NCBI GenBank assembly: GCA_964536805.1
Contig: CAZHYQ010000006.1
Location: forward strand, 62,001-126,000
Reading direction: 5' to 3'
DNA: 64,000 bases
DNA from: Longilinea sp964536805
Lineage (GTDB): Bacteria; Chloroflexota; Anaerolineae; Anaerolineales; Anaerolineaceae
Part shown: positions 16,976 to 25,415 of the stretch, piece after piece
Position numbering within the stretch: the stretch's first letter is position 1
Layout: every line of letters begins with the position of its first letter
Translations under genes and position numbers: made by a program
The notes under the pieces: model-generated
Databases searched by the model: none
What the model was told of the DNA's origin: nothing
The model's input: only the letters and a program-made list of their open reading frames with translations

Positions 16976-18774
16976 TCTTCCTCCAGCCGCAGAACAGCCA
17001 TAAAGGCTTCTTGGGGAATCTCAACATTCCCCACCATCTTCATACGGCGCTTACCCTTTTTCTGTTTTTCCAACAGTTTTTTCTTTCGGGAAATATCGCC
17101 GCCGTAGCATTTTGCCAGCACATCCTTTCGCAGCGCTTTAACATTGGCGCGCGAGATAACCCGGCCATCGGCTGAAGCCTGAACGGCAACATCGAATAGT
17201 TGCCGGGGGATGATTTCTTTCAATTTGGTAACCAAACGCTGACCCTTATGATAAGCGGCTTCTTTATGAACAATGGCTGCCAAAGCATCCACCACCTCGC
17301 CCCCTACCAGCACTTCCAGTTTTACCAGATTGCCAGGGCGGTATTCGGCAAAGTGATAATCCATGGATGCATAACCGCGCGTGCGAGATTTTAAATCGTC
17401 AAAAAAATCGACGATCAATTCGGAAAGCGGAATTTCGAAGGAAAGATGAACCCGGTTGGGCGCTGGATGTTCCTGGGCTTTGAACTCGGCCCGGCGTTTG
17501 TTTGCCAGATCCATGATCGTGCCGAAAAATTCCACAGGGGAGAAGATGTCCAATCCCATCCAGGGTTCTCGAATTTCAGCGATCGTTCCTTCCTCGGGTA
17601 ATTGCACGGGCGAATCTATCACCATTTCGGTGCCATCCAGCAAGAAGACCTGATATTCAACGGATGGTGCGGTCACGACAATATCGAGGTCGTATTCGCG
17701 TTCCAACCGCTCCTGGATGATCTCCATGTGGAAAAGGCCCAGGAAGCCGCAGCGGAAACCGAAATTTAGCGCCTGAGATTTCTCGGGTTGGTAAGTTAGC
17801 GAGGCATCATTCAGCTGAAGCTTCTCAAGTGCTTCTTTCAAATTGCTGTAATCCTCGCCGTCCACCGGGTAAATGCCGGCAAAAACCATCGGCTTGGGAT
17901 GTCGATACCCGGGCAAAGGTTCGGCTGCCGGCCGCGAAGCAAGCGTGATAGTGTCGCCAACCCGGCATTCTGAAACGGTCTTCAATCCGGTGGCTACATA
18001 ACCCACGTCGCCAGCGTTCAGCACATCAACCGGTTTCATTCCCGGGGCAAAATACCCAATTTCCACTGGACGCACATCCACAGCCGAAGCCATCAAACGC
18101 AGCATATCGGTGGTGTGCATTTGCCCTTCAACCACGCGCAGGTAAGCAACAACGCCCTTGTAGGGGTCGTAATGCGAATCAAAAATCAAGGCTCGCAAGG
18201 TAGCTTCGTCGTTGCCTTTCGGTGAAGGTACCCGTTTTACTACCGCTTCCAACACCTGGTCAATGTTAATGCCGTCCTTGGCAGAAATTCGGGGGATTTC
18301 ATCCGAAAAAATGCCAAGCAGGTTTTCCAATTCTTCGGCGACTACATCCGGTTGGGCAGATGGTAAATCGATTTTATTGATGACCGGGATGATGACCAGA
18401 TCACTTTCAAGCGCCAGGTAAAGGTTGGCCAAGGTCTGTGCTTCGATGCCCTGAGTCGCATCGACAACCAGAACTGCGCCTTCACACGCTTCGAGCGCCC
18501 GGCTGACTTCATAATTGAAATCCACGTGTCCGGGCGTATCGATCAGGTTAAGTTCGTAGTTTCCGCCGTCCTGGGCAGTGTAATTCATGCGCACGGCAGA
18601 TGCCTTAATGGTGACGCCCTTCTCGCGTTCAAGGTCCATTGTGTCAAGCACCTGTTCGACCATATCGCGGTCGTTTATGGTGCCGGTTATCTGCAGCAGA
18701 CGGTCAGCCAGCGTCGATTTTCCGTGATCGATATGAGCGATAATGCAAAAATTGCGGATATGGTCGGTGTTCAT
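16972..18774 (-). CDS. lepA: Elongation factor 4 (LepA) GTPase
   Basis: A full-length 600-residue LepA. G1 is AHIDHGKSTL at about 13-22, G3 DTPGHVDF near 77-84, and G4 NKIDLP near 131-136. The LepA-specific C-terminal region is present, including SRTRGYASMDYHF and RQLFDVAVQA, ending in a basic LLEKQKKGKRRMK stretch. LepA binds ribosomes and acts during back-translocation or late assembly of the small subunit. No Shine-Dalgarno sequence is seen: the ATG is preceded by TATACT and only 11 further bases, so the mRNA may be nearly leaderless. The 3' end overlaps the following membrane-protein gene by four bases. Confidence 0.95.
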   Translation of the reverse strand: MNTDHIRNFCIIAHIDHGKSTLADRLLQITGTINDRDMVEQVLDTMDLEREKGVTIKASAVRMNYTAQDGGNYELNLIDTPGHVDFNYEVSRALEACEGAVLVVDATQGIEAQTLANLYLALESDLVIIPVINKIDLPSAQPDVVAEELENLLGIFSDEIPRISAKDGINIDQVLEAVVKRVPSPKGNDEATLRALIFDSHYDPYKGVVAYLRVVEGQMHTTDMLRLMASAVDVRPVEIGYFAPGMKPVDVLNAGDVGYVATGLKTVSECRVGDTITLASRPAAEPLPGYRHPKPMVFAGIYPVDGEDYSNLKEALEKLQLNDASLTYQPEKSQALNFGFRCGFLGLFHMEIIQERLEREYDLDIVVTAPSVEYQVFLLDGTEMVIDSPVQLPEEGTIAEIREPWMGLDIFSPVEFFGTIMDLANKRRAEFKAQEHPAPNRVHLSFEIPLSELIVDFFDDLKSRTRGYASMDYHFAEYRPGNLVKLEVLVGGEVVDALAAIVHKEAAYHKGQRLVTKLKEIIPRQLFDVAVQASADGRVISRANVKALRKDVLAKCYGGDISRKKKLLEKQKKGKRRMKMVGNVEIPQEAFMAVLRLEEE

Positions 18775-18785
18775 AGCCGGGGCTT

Positions 18786-18791
18786 AGTATA
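18786..18791 (-). promoter_or_regulatory. Candidate -10 box of lepA (near-leaderless)
   Basis: On the minus strand TATACT lies 11 bases before the lepA ATG. A TTGGAA hexamer sits 19 bases upstream, a weak -35. Transcription would start about four bases before the start codon. No ribosome binding site is present, which fits a leaderless message. Confidence 0.35.
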
Positions 18792-18819
18792 CCCTACTTT
18801 CCTTCCGTCATTCCAACCC

Positions 18820-19650
18820 TCATACCGGCGCATCTGTCCTTTTGCCATCCGGCAGCGGCGATGCGAGCGCTGCATCAATCAAATCAGGTATTTGATCATC
18901 ATCATGACCTGGATATTGCAGCAAGACCAGGAATTCCGTGTTTCCTTTTGGACCCAACAGGGACGACCGAACCAGGCCCCGAACGGCGAAACCTTGTTGT
19001 CTGGCAAAATCCAAAACCGAGGTCAAAACCTTGCGGTGCACTTCCGGGTTGCGGACAACCCCGTCACCGCGGGCGACTTCTTCTCTGCCAGCTTCAAATT
19101 GCGGCTTGATCAGTGCCACCACCTGGCCGGCCGATTGCAGCCACCACGAGACAACCACGGGGAGCAGGATCTTTAATGAAATAAAGGATGCATCAATGGT
19201 CACAAATTGGACCGATTCAGGGAAGCCCGTTAAATTCCGCGCATTGACGCGCTCCATAACCACTACCCGCGGGTCATTGCGCAACTTCCAGTGCAATACC
19301 CCATAACCCACGTCCACCGCGTAAACCCTGGCTGCTCCGTGCTGCAGCAGGCAATCGGTAAATCCGCCGGTTGAAGCACCCAGGTCGGCACAGATCCGCC
19401 CATCCAGGTTCTGGAGGTCGAAAGCCTGCAAGGCTCCTTCCAGTTTTTCCCCGCCGCGGGAAACATAACGGGGGCCATTTTCAACGGTGATCTCGGCGTC
19501 ATCCAAGACCTGGTCCGAAGGTTTATCCGCCACCTGTCCGGCAACCCGCACCTGGCCTGCCATTACCAAGCGCTGCGCCTGGCTGCGGCTTTCAGCCAGT
19601 CCGCGCTCAGTCAGCAAGATATCGAGGCGAGTTTTGGTGTATTTTGGCAT
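18820..19650 (-). CDS. tlyA: TlyA-family rRNA 2'-O-methyltransferase
   Basis: A 276-residue protein with an N-terminal S4 RNA-binding domain (TRLDILLTERGL at 7-18, then AQRLVMAGQVRV) and an FtsJ-like methyltransferase domain. The SAM motif is CADLGASTGGFTDCLL near 86-101, and AVDVGYGVLHWKLRND follows. TlyA proteins methylate cytidine 2'-OH groups in 16S and/or 23S rRNA; some relatives are called haemolysins for historical reasons. The gene is 45 bases upstream of lepA on the same strand and diverges from the ubiA gene, with about 90 bases between them. No convincing ribosome binding site precedes the ATG at 19650. Confidence 0.88.
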   Translation of the reverse strand: MPKYTKTRLDILLTERGLAESRSQAQRLVMAGQVRVAGQVADKPSDQVLDDAEITVENGPRYVSRGGEKLEGALQAFDLQNLDGRICADLGASTGGFTDCLLQHGAARVYAVDVGYGVLHWKLRNDPRVVVMERVNARNLTGFPESVQFVTIDASFISLKILLPVVVSWWLQSAGQVVALIKPQFEAGREEVARGDGVVRNPEVHRKVLTSVLDFARQQGFAVRGLVRSSLLGPKGNTEFLVLLQYPGHDDDQIPDLIDAALASPLPDGKRTDAPV

Positions 19651-19725
19651 ACCAATTCTGAAAAGGACCTAGGAAAGTGACTTCCGAACCAGTGACCGCC
19701 AGAAACCGGGCACTTTTACGAGTTG

Positions 19726-19734
19726 TGATATCAT
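19726..19734 (+). promoter_or_regulatory. Extended -10 promoter of ubiA (leaderless candidate)
   Basis: TGATATCAT fits the extended -10 pattern TGn-TAnnAT. Only seven bases separate it from the ubiA ATG at 19742, so the predicted transcription start falls on or next to the start codon. No -35 box and no ribosome binding site are visible. Confidence 0.45.
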
Positions 19735-19741
19735 AAACCTT

Positions 19742-20620
19742 ATGCTTAAGGCTATCTTAAAGACAATGCGTCCGCGGCAATGGACCAAGAATATTTTCGT
19801 TCTCGCCGCATTGGTCTTTGACCGGCAATTATTTGCTGCGGTCGACCCCGTTTTACGCTCCATTGGAGGCATGCTGCTCTTCTGCCTGCTATCCAGCAGC
19901 GTGTATATTATAAACGACATTAAAGATGTCGAAGCAGACCGCCAACATCCTACCAAGCGTGATCGGCCAATCGCTTCATGCCGGCTCCCCATTCCGGTTG
20001 CCATTGGCTGGGCTGTTTTGTTACTGGCAGTCACCTTTCCATTGTCCTATTTACTCTCGCCGGGTTTCTTTCTGATTGCAGTGATTTATTTCTTGATGAA
20101 CCTGGTTTATTCGTTATTTCTTAAGAATGTCATTCTCATTGATGTGCTGCTCATAGCGGCCGGTTTTGTCTTGCGCGTGGCGGCTGGTGTTTCGCTGATC
20201 CAGGTGGAACGATTTTCACCCTGGCTTTATGTGGTGACAACGCTGGGGGCTCTGTATATTGGCTTTGGCAAACGGCGGGCTGAAATGATGCTGCTGCAGG
20301 AGGGTGCCAACAATCACCGCAAAGTGCTTGATGGCTATACCCTGCCATTTCTGGACCAGATGATCACCATTGTTTCCAGCACCACCATCATCGCCTACAG
20401 TTTGTATACTTTCTCAGCCCCCAACCTGCCCAGCGATCATGCCATGATGTTAACCATTCCTTTTGTTCTTTATGGTGTCTTCCGCTATTTGTGGCTGCTC
20501 CAGGTAAAAAAAGAGGGCGGTGCGCCGGAGGAAGTACTCCTGGCCGATCGGCCGCTGCAAATTGATATCGTGCTTTGGGGTATTGCAGTACTGATCATCT
20601 TCTATTTCATTGCCCCTTAA
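19742..20620 (+). CDS. UbiA-type polyprenyl-phosphate phosphoribosyltransferase
   Basis: A 292-residue UbiA-superfamily membrane protein with about eight helices. The metal/diphosphate motif is NDIKDVEADRQHPTKRDRP at about 58-76, and a second conserved loop is GFGKRRAEMMLL near 179-190. These segments match decaprenyl-phosphate phosphoribosyltransferase (the Rv3806c type) better than quinone or chlorophyll prenyltransferases. That enzyme puts 5-phosphoribose on a polyprenyl phosphate, the first step to lipid-linked arabinofuranose donors in mycobacteria. The gene heads an operon with mevalonate kinase and isopentenyl phosphate kinase, which supply prenyl chains, and diverges from a cluster of GT-C enzymes that use such donors. 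No DprE1/DprE2-type epimerase genes are in the window. Confidence 0.8.
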   Translation: MLKAILKTMRPRQWTKNIFVLAALVFDRQLFAAVDPVLRSIGGMLLFCLLSSSVYIINDIKDVEADRQHPTKRDRPIASCRLPIPVAIGWAVLLLAVTFPLSYLLSPGFFLIAVIYFLMNLVYSLFLKNVILIDVLLIAAGFVLRVAAGVSLIQVERFSPWLYVVTTLGALYIGFGKRRAEMMLLQEGANNHRKVLDGYTLPFLDQMITIVSSTTIIAYSLYTFSAPNLPSDHAMMLTIPFVLYGVFRYLWLLQVKKEGGAPEEVLLADRPLQIDIVLWGIAVLIIFYFIAP

Positions 20621-20628
20621 AATTGGCT

Positions 20629-21582
20629 ATGACAGCCTTTTCAGCCACTGCACCGGGAAAAATAATCCTTTTTGGAGAACATGCCGTGGTTTACGGCCAG
20701 CCTGCCATCGCCGTACCGGTTAATATTGTGAAAGCGCGGGCTGTCGTCAGCGCTGCGCCTCATACCGCGATTGGACAGGTGCGCATCATTGCTCCGGATA
20801 TCTCGCTTGATGCAATTTTGTCCGACCTGCCCGCTGAACACCCGCTGAAGTTGGCAATCACCCTCACTACCGCAAGAATTGGTGCGGTCCGCCTGCCGGC
20901 AATGCAAATCCGGTTGACGTCCAGCATACCAGTAGCAGCCGGGTTTGGCTCCAGTGCGGCTTCTTCGATTGCCGTAATACGAGCCGTATCATCCTTTTTG
21001 GGATCTGCCCTACCGGATGAAGCCGTTTCAGACCTGGCTTTCCAGGTGGAAAAACATCACCACGGCAACCCCTCCGGCATCGATAATACTGTGATCGCGT
21101 ATAACTGGCCGGTGTACTTCGTGCGGGGCCAACCTTTTAAAACCCTCTCAAACAAACAACCGTTTACGCTTGTAATTGCCGATAGCGGTTTACCCAGTTC
21201 CACGGCGGCTGTGGTTTCTGATGTAAGCCGTTTGTACCAGGATCGACCGCTGGAGACAGGTCGAATTTTTGCCGCAATTGGCGAAATTTCTCGTCAGGCA
21301 TGCCAATTTCTCCAGGATGGCAAAGTTGAAGAACTGGGTGCATTGATGAATCAAAACCAACACTTTCTTCAGGAGTTATCAATTTCATCGCCGGAATTGG
21401 ACAGCCTGATTGAGGCCGCCCGAGCGGGCGGCGCTTTCGGAGCCAAACTGTCCGGCGGCGGTCGCGGCGGCAACATCATTGCACTGGTATCACCGGACAA
21501 AGCCGCCTTCGTCGAACGTGCTCTTAAATCGGGTGGTGCGGTCCATACCTGGATTACAACCGTACCCGGGGAAAAGGGCTAA
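20629..21582 (+). CDS. mvk: Mevalonate kinase
   Basis: A 317-residue GHMP kinase. The N-terminal substrate motif is SATAPGKIILFGEHAVVYG at about 5-23, the ATP loop is PVAAGFGSSAASS near 100-112, and the C-terminal GHMP motif is GGAFGAKLSGGGRGGN near 281-296. The HAVVYG signature points to mevalonate kinase rather than phosphomevalonate or homoserine kinase. I chose the ATG at 20629, eight bases after ubiA; a longer frame would run back into ubiA. It phosphorylates mevalonate to 5-phosphomevalonate. The next gene, one base away, is isopentenyl phosphate kinase, which suggests the alternative route in which phosphomevalonate is decarboxylated before the second phosphorylation. Confidence 0.88.
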   Translation: MTAFSATAPGKIILFGEHAVVYGQPAIAVPVNIVKARAVVSAAPHTAIGQVRIIAPDISLDAILSDLPAEHPLKLAITLTTARIGAVRLPAMQIRLTSSIPVAAGFGSSAASSIAVIRAVSSFLGSALPDEAVSDLAFQVEKHHHGNPSGIDNTVIAYNWPVYFVRGQPFKTLSNKQPFTLVIADSGLPSSTAAVVSDVSRLYQDRPLETGRIFAAIGEISRQACQFLQDGKVEELGALMNQNQHFLQELSISSPELDSLIEAARAGGAFGAKLSGGGRGGNIIALVSPDKAAFVERALKSGGAVHTWITTVPGEKG

Positions 21583-21583
21583 T

Positions 21584-22387
21584 ATGGAAAACAGCCGGCT
21601 TACCTTCTTAAAATTAGGGGGCTCGCTCATCACCGATAAACACCAAGCGCGGACTGCCCGGCTGGAAACCCTGGCTCGCCTGGCTGGTGAAATCGCCGCA
21701 GCGCTTGAGATGGATCCCAATTTGCAGTTGGTATTGGGGCATGGTTCGGGTTCATTCGGTCATGTTGCGGCAAAAAAATACAAAACCTATGACGGCGTTC
21801 ACACGCCTTCTGATTGGCTTGGCTTTGCTGATGTATGGAAAGATGCCCGCGAGCTTAATGAGATTGTAATCGAAGCGCTTACCCGGGCTGGTCTGCCAGT
21901 TGTGGCGTTCCCGGCCTCCGCAATGGTGACCACAGCCAGGCGGGCCGTTTTGCACTGGGAAACCGAGACAATGCAAAAGGCTTTATCACACAGCCTTATC
22001 CCGCTTGTGCAAGGCGATGTCGTTTTCGATACGCTACTTGGAGGCACAATTCTCTCAACCGAAGATCAATTTTTCCATCTTGCAACCCTGTTTGAACCGC
22101 AGCGGATATTGTTGGCGGGCATTGAACCAGGGGTTTGGGCGGATTTCCCTGCCTGTAACCAATTGTTTGAAAGAATCCGTTTTTCCGAGTATCCACAGGT
22201 TGAATCAACACTAGGTCGATCATCCGGCATCGACGTCACCGGAGGCATGCTTCAAAAAGTTGCCCGCATGTTGGATGTGGTTCATACCCATCCCGATCTT
22301 GAAATTCGCATTTTTTCAGCCGCAGAGGCTGGCACGTTGAAAGAAACTCTGCTCGGCGCTTGTTCGGGAACCCTTATTTCACTCTGA
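21584..22387 (+). CDS. Isopentenyl phosphate kinase
   Basis: A 267-residue amino-acid-kinase-fold protein. TFLKLGGSLITDK at 7-19 is the phosphate-binding start, and LGHGSGSFGH at 51-60 ends with His60, the histidine that distinguishes archaeal-type isopentenyl phosphate kinases from acetylglutamate or fosfomycin kinases. GGMLQKV follows near the end. The enzyme makes isopentenyl diphosphate from isopentenyl phosphate, the last step of the alternative mevalonate pathway known from archaea and shown for Chloroflexi such as Roseiflexus. The ATG at 21584 directly follows the mvk stop; the much longer open frame that starts inside mvk is not the real start. The matching mevalonate-phosphate decarboxylase is not in the window. 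Confidence 0.87.
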   Translation: MENSRLTFLKLGGSLITDKHQARTARLETLARLAGEIAAALEMDPNLQLVLGHGSGSFGHVAAKKYKTYDGVHTPSDWLGFADVWKDARELNEIVIEALTRAGLPVVAFPASAMVTTARRAVLHWETETMQKALSHSLIPLVQGDVVFDTLLGGTILSTEDQFFHLATLFEPQRILLAGIEPGVWADFPACNQLFERIRFSEYPQVESTLGRSSGIDVTGGMLQKVARMLDVVHTHPDLEIRIFSAAEAGTLKETLLGACSGTLISL

Positions 22388-22405
22388 TTATCAGGAGTCT
22401 TCGCC

Positions 22406-23557
22406 ATGCAATATACTCGCGATCTGTTGGAAGCAAACGAGGAAAAGTACCTGGCTTCTTATGCCATCCACAGCAAACAGAGCAAGGGACGCCAATACCC
22501 CGATAGCGAACCGGACTACCGCACGGTTTTTCAACGCGACCGTGACCGCATTCTGCACACCACGGCTTTCCGCCGCTTGGAGTATAAGACGCAAGTCTTT
22601 ATCAATTACGAAGGCGATTATTACCGTACACGCCTGACTCACACCCTGGAAGTAACCCAGATTGGCCGGACGATTGCGCGGGCATTAGGCGCTAATGAAG
22701 ATCTGATTGAGACCATCTGCCTGGCGCATGATCTTGGCCATCCGCCCTTTGGGCATTCCGGCGAAATGATACTCGCGAGGCTGATGAAAGATTACGGTGG
22801 TTTTGACCACAACAAACAATCGCTTCGAATTGTCACCTTTCTGGAAAACCGTTATCCCGACTTTCCCGGCCTGAACCTCTCCTGGGAGGTACTGGAAGGC
22901 ATTGTCAAACATGAAACGGAATATGATATCTCCGATGCCCGCGATTTCAACCCTGAATTGCGCGGGCATCTCGAAGCCCAGATAGCCAATGTGGCCGATG
23001 AATTGGCCTACACCGCCCACGACCTGGATGACGGATTACGCTCCGGCATGATTACCCCGGCCATGCTCAGCGGCATGGAATTATGGGAAATCGTCACCGA
23101 TCTGGTTGGCTGGCGCGGCGGCAACTTTGATGAATTGACGCGCCATTGCATCATTCGGAAGTTGATTGGCGTCCAGGTAACCGATCTGGTCACCAGCACC
23201 GATAAACGGCTGCGCGCAGAAAGTGTCCGTTCAGCCGAAGACCTGCAGAGGTTGCCTTATAATATCGTCGGTTTCAGCGACGACATGCGCCAACGCAACC
23301 GCCAGTTGAAAGATTTCCTTTACGCCAAGTTGTACCGTCATTACCGGGTGGTGCGTATGGCCGTGAAAGCCGAACGCATTTTAAGCGAGATCTTTAAATC
23401 CTATCAGAGCGAACCCAACACCCTTCCGGCGCATGTCCAGGTATTGGTGGCAGAACGCGGATTGGAACGCACTATTTGCGATTACATCGCCGGGATGACG
23501 GACCGCTACGCCGTGGAGGAACATCAAAAACTACTCGATCCGCTTGTGTTGCCGTAG
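22406..23557 (+). CDS. dgt: dGTP triphosphohydrolase-like HD-domain protein
   Basis: A 383-residue protein of the deoxyguanosinetriphosphate triphosphohydrolase-like family. The HD-domain metal ligands are visible in TRLTHTLEV near 73-81 and CLAHDLGHPPFGHSGE near 107-122, preceded by the family signature FRRLEYKTQVF. The protein should remove triphosphate from dGTP or other dNTPs and help control nucleotide pools. AGGAG eight bases before the ATG supports the start. It follows the isopentenyl phosphate kinase gene by 18 bases and is probably in the same transcript, with no obvious metabolic link. Confidence 0.88.
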   Translation: MQYTRDLLEANEEKYLASYAIHSKQSKGRQYPDSEPDYRTVFQRDRDRILHTTAFRRLEYKTQVFINYEGDYYRTRLTHTLEVTQIGRTIARALGANEDLIETICLAHDLGHPPFGHSGEMILARLMKDYGGFDHNKQSLRIVTFLENRYPDFPGLNLSWEVLEGIVKHETEYDISDARDFNPELRGHLEAQIANVADELAYTAHDLDDGLRSGMITPAMLSGMELWEIVTDLVGWRGGNFDELTRHCIIRKLIGVQVTDLVTSTDKRLRAESVRSAEDLQRLPYNIVGFSDDMRQRNRQLKDFLYAKLYRHYRVVRMAVKAERILSEIFKSYQSEPNTLPAHVQVLVAERGLERTICDYIAGMTDRYAVEEHQKLLDPLVLP

Positions 23558-23652
23558 AGAATCGCTTTCATTAATCGGCATGTGAACTGGCAGGATCGCA
23601 CCCATAGTGTTATCATCCAACTTTGAAGTTTATCAATAGATTGGTGGAAAGA

Positions 23653-24120
23653 ATGCCGGATGTATCTTATTTAACCCAGGAAGGCCTTGAAAAAATCAAA
23701 GCCGAACTGATCGAACTAAAAGGCCCTGCCCGCGATCAATTATCTGCACGTTTGCGGTCTGCCATTCAGCAGGGCGATTTATCGGAGAACGCGGATTACA
23801 TTCAAGCCAAGGAGGACCAGGGTTTCCTTGAAGGCCGCATCCTTGAATTGGAACAGATTCTCCGCACGGCTGTCGTCATTGACGAAAGCGTTCAAAACCG
23901 CGATAAAGTGGATATTGGCGCCCATGTGACTATCCGCGAGGGAAGTTTTCCGGAAGAAACCTATCATGTCGTCGGGCCAAAGGAAGCGGATCCCCACAAC
24001 GGGAGAATATCGCACGAGTCTCCCATTGGAAAAGCCCTGCTGGGCCATCGGGTAGGCGATGAGGTCCAGGTGGATACCCCAGGCGGTTCCATCCGCTTGA
24101 GTATATTAAAGATCGAATAA
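23653..24120 (+). CDS. greA: Transcription elongation factor GreA
   Basis: A 155-residue GreA. The N-terminal coiled coil carries SYLTQEGLEKIKAEL and DLSENADYIQAKEDQGFLEGR, whose acidic tip reaches the RNA polymerase active site and stimulates cleavage of backtracked RNA. The C-terminal FKBP-like domain ends with SPIGKALLGHRVGDEV and IRLSILKIE. The ATG at 23653 gives the usual family length; a TTG ten codons earlier also opens the frame but has no family similarity. TGTTATCAT at 23608-23616 is a possible extended -10. The gene ends in a strong hairpin terminator shared with the convergent gene. Confidence 0.93.
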   Translation: MPDVSYLTQEGLEKIKAELIELKGPARDQLSARLRSAIQQGDLSENADYIQAKEDQGFLEGRILELEQILRTAVVIDESVQNRDKVDIGAHVTIREGSFPEETYHVVGPKEADPHNGRISHESPIGKALLGHRVGDEVQVDTPGGSIRLSILKIE

Positions 24121-24182
24121 CACCTAGGAAAGATCCCGCCAGACTTGGTTGTCATTTTAATCGGCTGATCGACGAATAATAA

Positions 24183-24208
24183 AGACCTGCCTTTTTCAAG
24201 GCAGGTCT
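24183..24208 (+). terminator. Bidirectional terminator after greA
   Basis: An 11-bp perfect stem (AGACCTGCCTT) with a 4-base loop. It is followed by CCTGTTTATTT on the plus strand and by TTATTATT on the minus strand, so it can end both greA and the convergent gene at 24230-25282. Confidence 0.8.
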
Positions 24209-24229
24209 CCTGTTTATTTCATCTTTGAA

Positions 24230-25282
24230 TCAAGCTTTGGCTCTCGGCCAAACAGCCAGTTCGAGCGTGAGGCGATCGAAGTGGCTATCCGTTGGCAGTC
24301 CGCCAGCACCGTAGCCCATATCCACCACGCGTGCTTCCAATTGCAACGTCGCAGTTTCCAGCAAAACTCTGGCACCCGGCTCAACCAGGACGGGTTCGCC
24401 CTTCGAGGCAAGCCTTTGGTTGATAGCCGGATCGTTATAAGCATGCGTGCTCATCAAGACTTTGGTGATGGTCTGGATATCGTTCTTGTCAAACAGCCAC
24501 ACTTCGAATGCGGTCACTTTCTTCGGGTCGCCAACGCCAATGGTCTCGGATATTCCCACGCCGCACTCGCCCAGGAATTCACCGCTGGGTGAATCGATGC
24601 TGAATGAGTCATCATAAAGGTCATCGCCGGCCATATAGGTGGTCATGAACTGGGCAACAGGCTGATCCTGGCTTTCGGCCTTTACTTCAGCGGGCTCCGG
24701 TGTGCGAACCATTTCCTGGGCGCGCGCAACCGGCGGTTTAAGGTCAGTACCGCGGCGGTTGCGGAAAAGCAGGATATAAGCGAGCGCACCGCCAATGAGC
24801 AGCACCAAGCCGCAGGCTACGACCAGCAGTACAGGAGATGAGGCAGGTTTTCCGGTGGTTGCGGTTTTGGTGGGTTTAATGACCCCTGCGGCGGTTGTCG
24901 GTTTGACCTCAGTTGCGGCAGCCTGGGTAGGTTGAATGACCGACACCGGCGATTTCACCACAGTCTGGAACGCCATCAAATCAGCCTGAGAAGCAGGGCA
25001 GTTTGTGGAGTTGACCTCAATCAAGGTGGCGGCAGCCTGGGCGCCCAATTCTTTCCACCGGCTTGCCGCCAAATCAGCGCGTTGGTCCTTCGCAAAAGAT
25101 TGGATTGCCATGCAAAGGTAATCAACCTTGGCATCCTGGCGAAGATGCGACGGGGCAGCATCCTTCCATTGCACCGGCCACAGCCCCCAGCCCAATACAA
25201 CCAGGCCAATGACCAGGCCAACCACAAAGCCAACAATGGCTGCGACTAACGGATTACGAAGTTGTTCTCGGATCTTGTCCAT
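24230..25282 (-). CDS. Unknown protein with two membrane segments and a C-terminal soluble domain
   Basis: I do not recognise this 350-residue protein. Residues about 12-34 form a membrane segment, 35-110 a small domain containing two Cys residues (in LCMAIQS and NCPAS), about 111-148 a Thr/Pro/Ala linker, and about 150-172 a second membrane helix followed by LFRNRRG. The C-terminal 170 residues are soluble with a well-kept core (GECGVGISETIG, AFEVWLFDKNDIQT). With both termini predicted inside, the first small domain and linker would lie outside. It has AGGAG seven bases before the ATG, its own promoter and a shared terminator, so it is a single-gene unit. Confidence 0.75.
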   Translation of the reverse strand: MDKIREQLRNPLVAAIVGFVVGLVIGLVVLGWGLWPVQWKDAAPSHLRQDAKVDYLCMAIQSFAKDQRADLAASRWKELGAQAAATLIEVNSTNCPASQADLMAFQTVVKSPVSVIQPTQAAATEVKPTTAAGVIKPTKTATTGKPASSPVLLVVACGLVLLIGGALAYILLFRNRRGTDLKPPVARAQEMVRTPEPAEVKAESQDQPVAQFMTTYMAGDDLYDDSFSIDSPSGEFLGECGVGISETIGVGDPKKVTAFEVWLFDKNDIQTITKVLMSTHAYNDPAINQRLASKGEPVLVEPGARVLLETATLQLEARVVDMGYGAGGLPTDSHFDRLTLELAVWPRAKA

Positions 25283-25341
25283 ACCTCAGCTCCTACAGGT
25301 CTTTTTCTCCTGCCTGGCGTTCTATCTGCTACTTTGCGTTT

Positions 25342-25370
25342 ATTTTAGAACAAATTTCGCAAGAAAGCAA
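25342..25370 (-). promoter_or_regulatory. Sigma-70-type promoter of the 24230-25282 gene
   Basis: On the minus strand TTGCTT (25370-25365) and TAAAAT (25347-25342) are separated by 17 bases. The region is otherwise non-coding and lies 60 bases before the start codon. Confidence 0.5.
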
Positions 25371-25415
25371 CAGCCACCGGGTTGCACAGGATTTCACGCT
25401 TCAATGATGCAAGGT

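Noticed and set aside
18526..19176. 216-codon plus-strand frame across the lepA/tlyA boundary
   Set aside because: It is antisense to two clear housekeeping genes and shows no domain-like pattern.
21410..21583. Longer N-terminus for isopentenyl phosphate kinase inside mvk
   Set aside because: The extra 58 residues come from another frame of mvk; family similarity begins exactly at the ATG at 21584.
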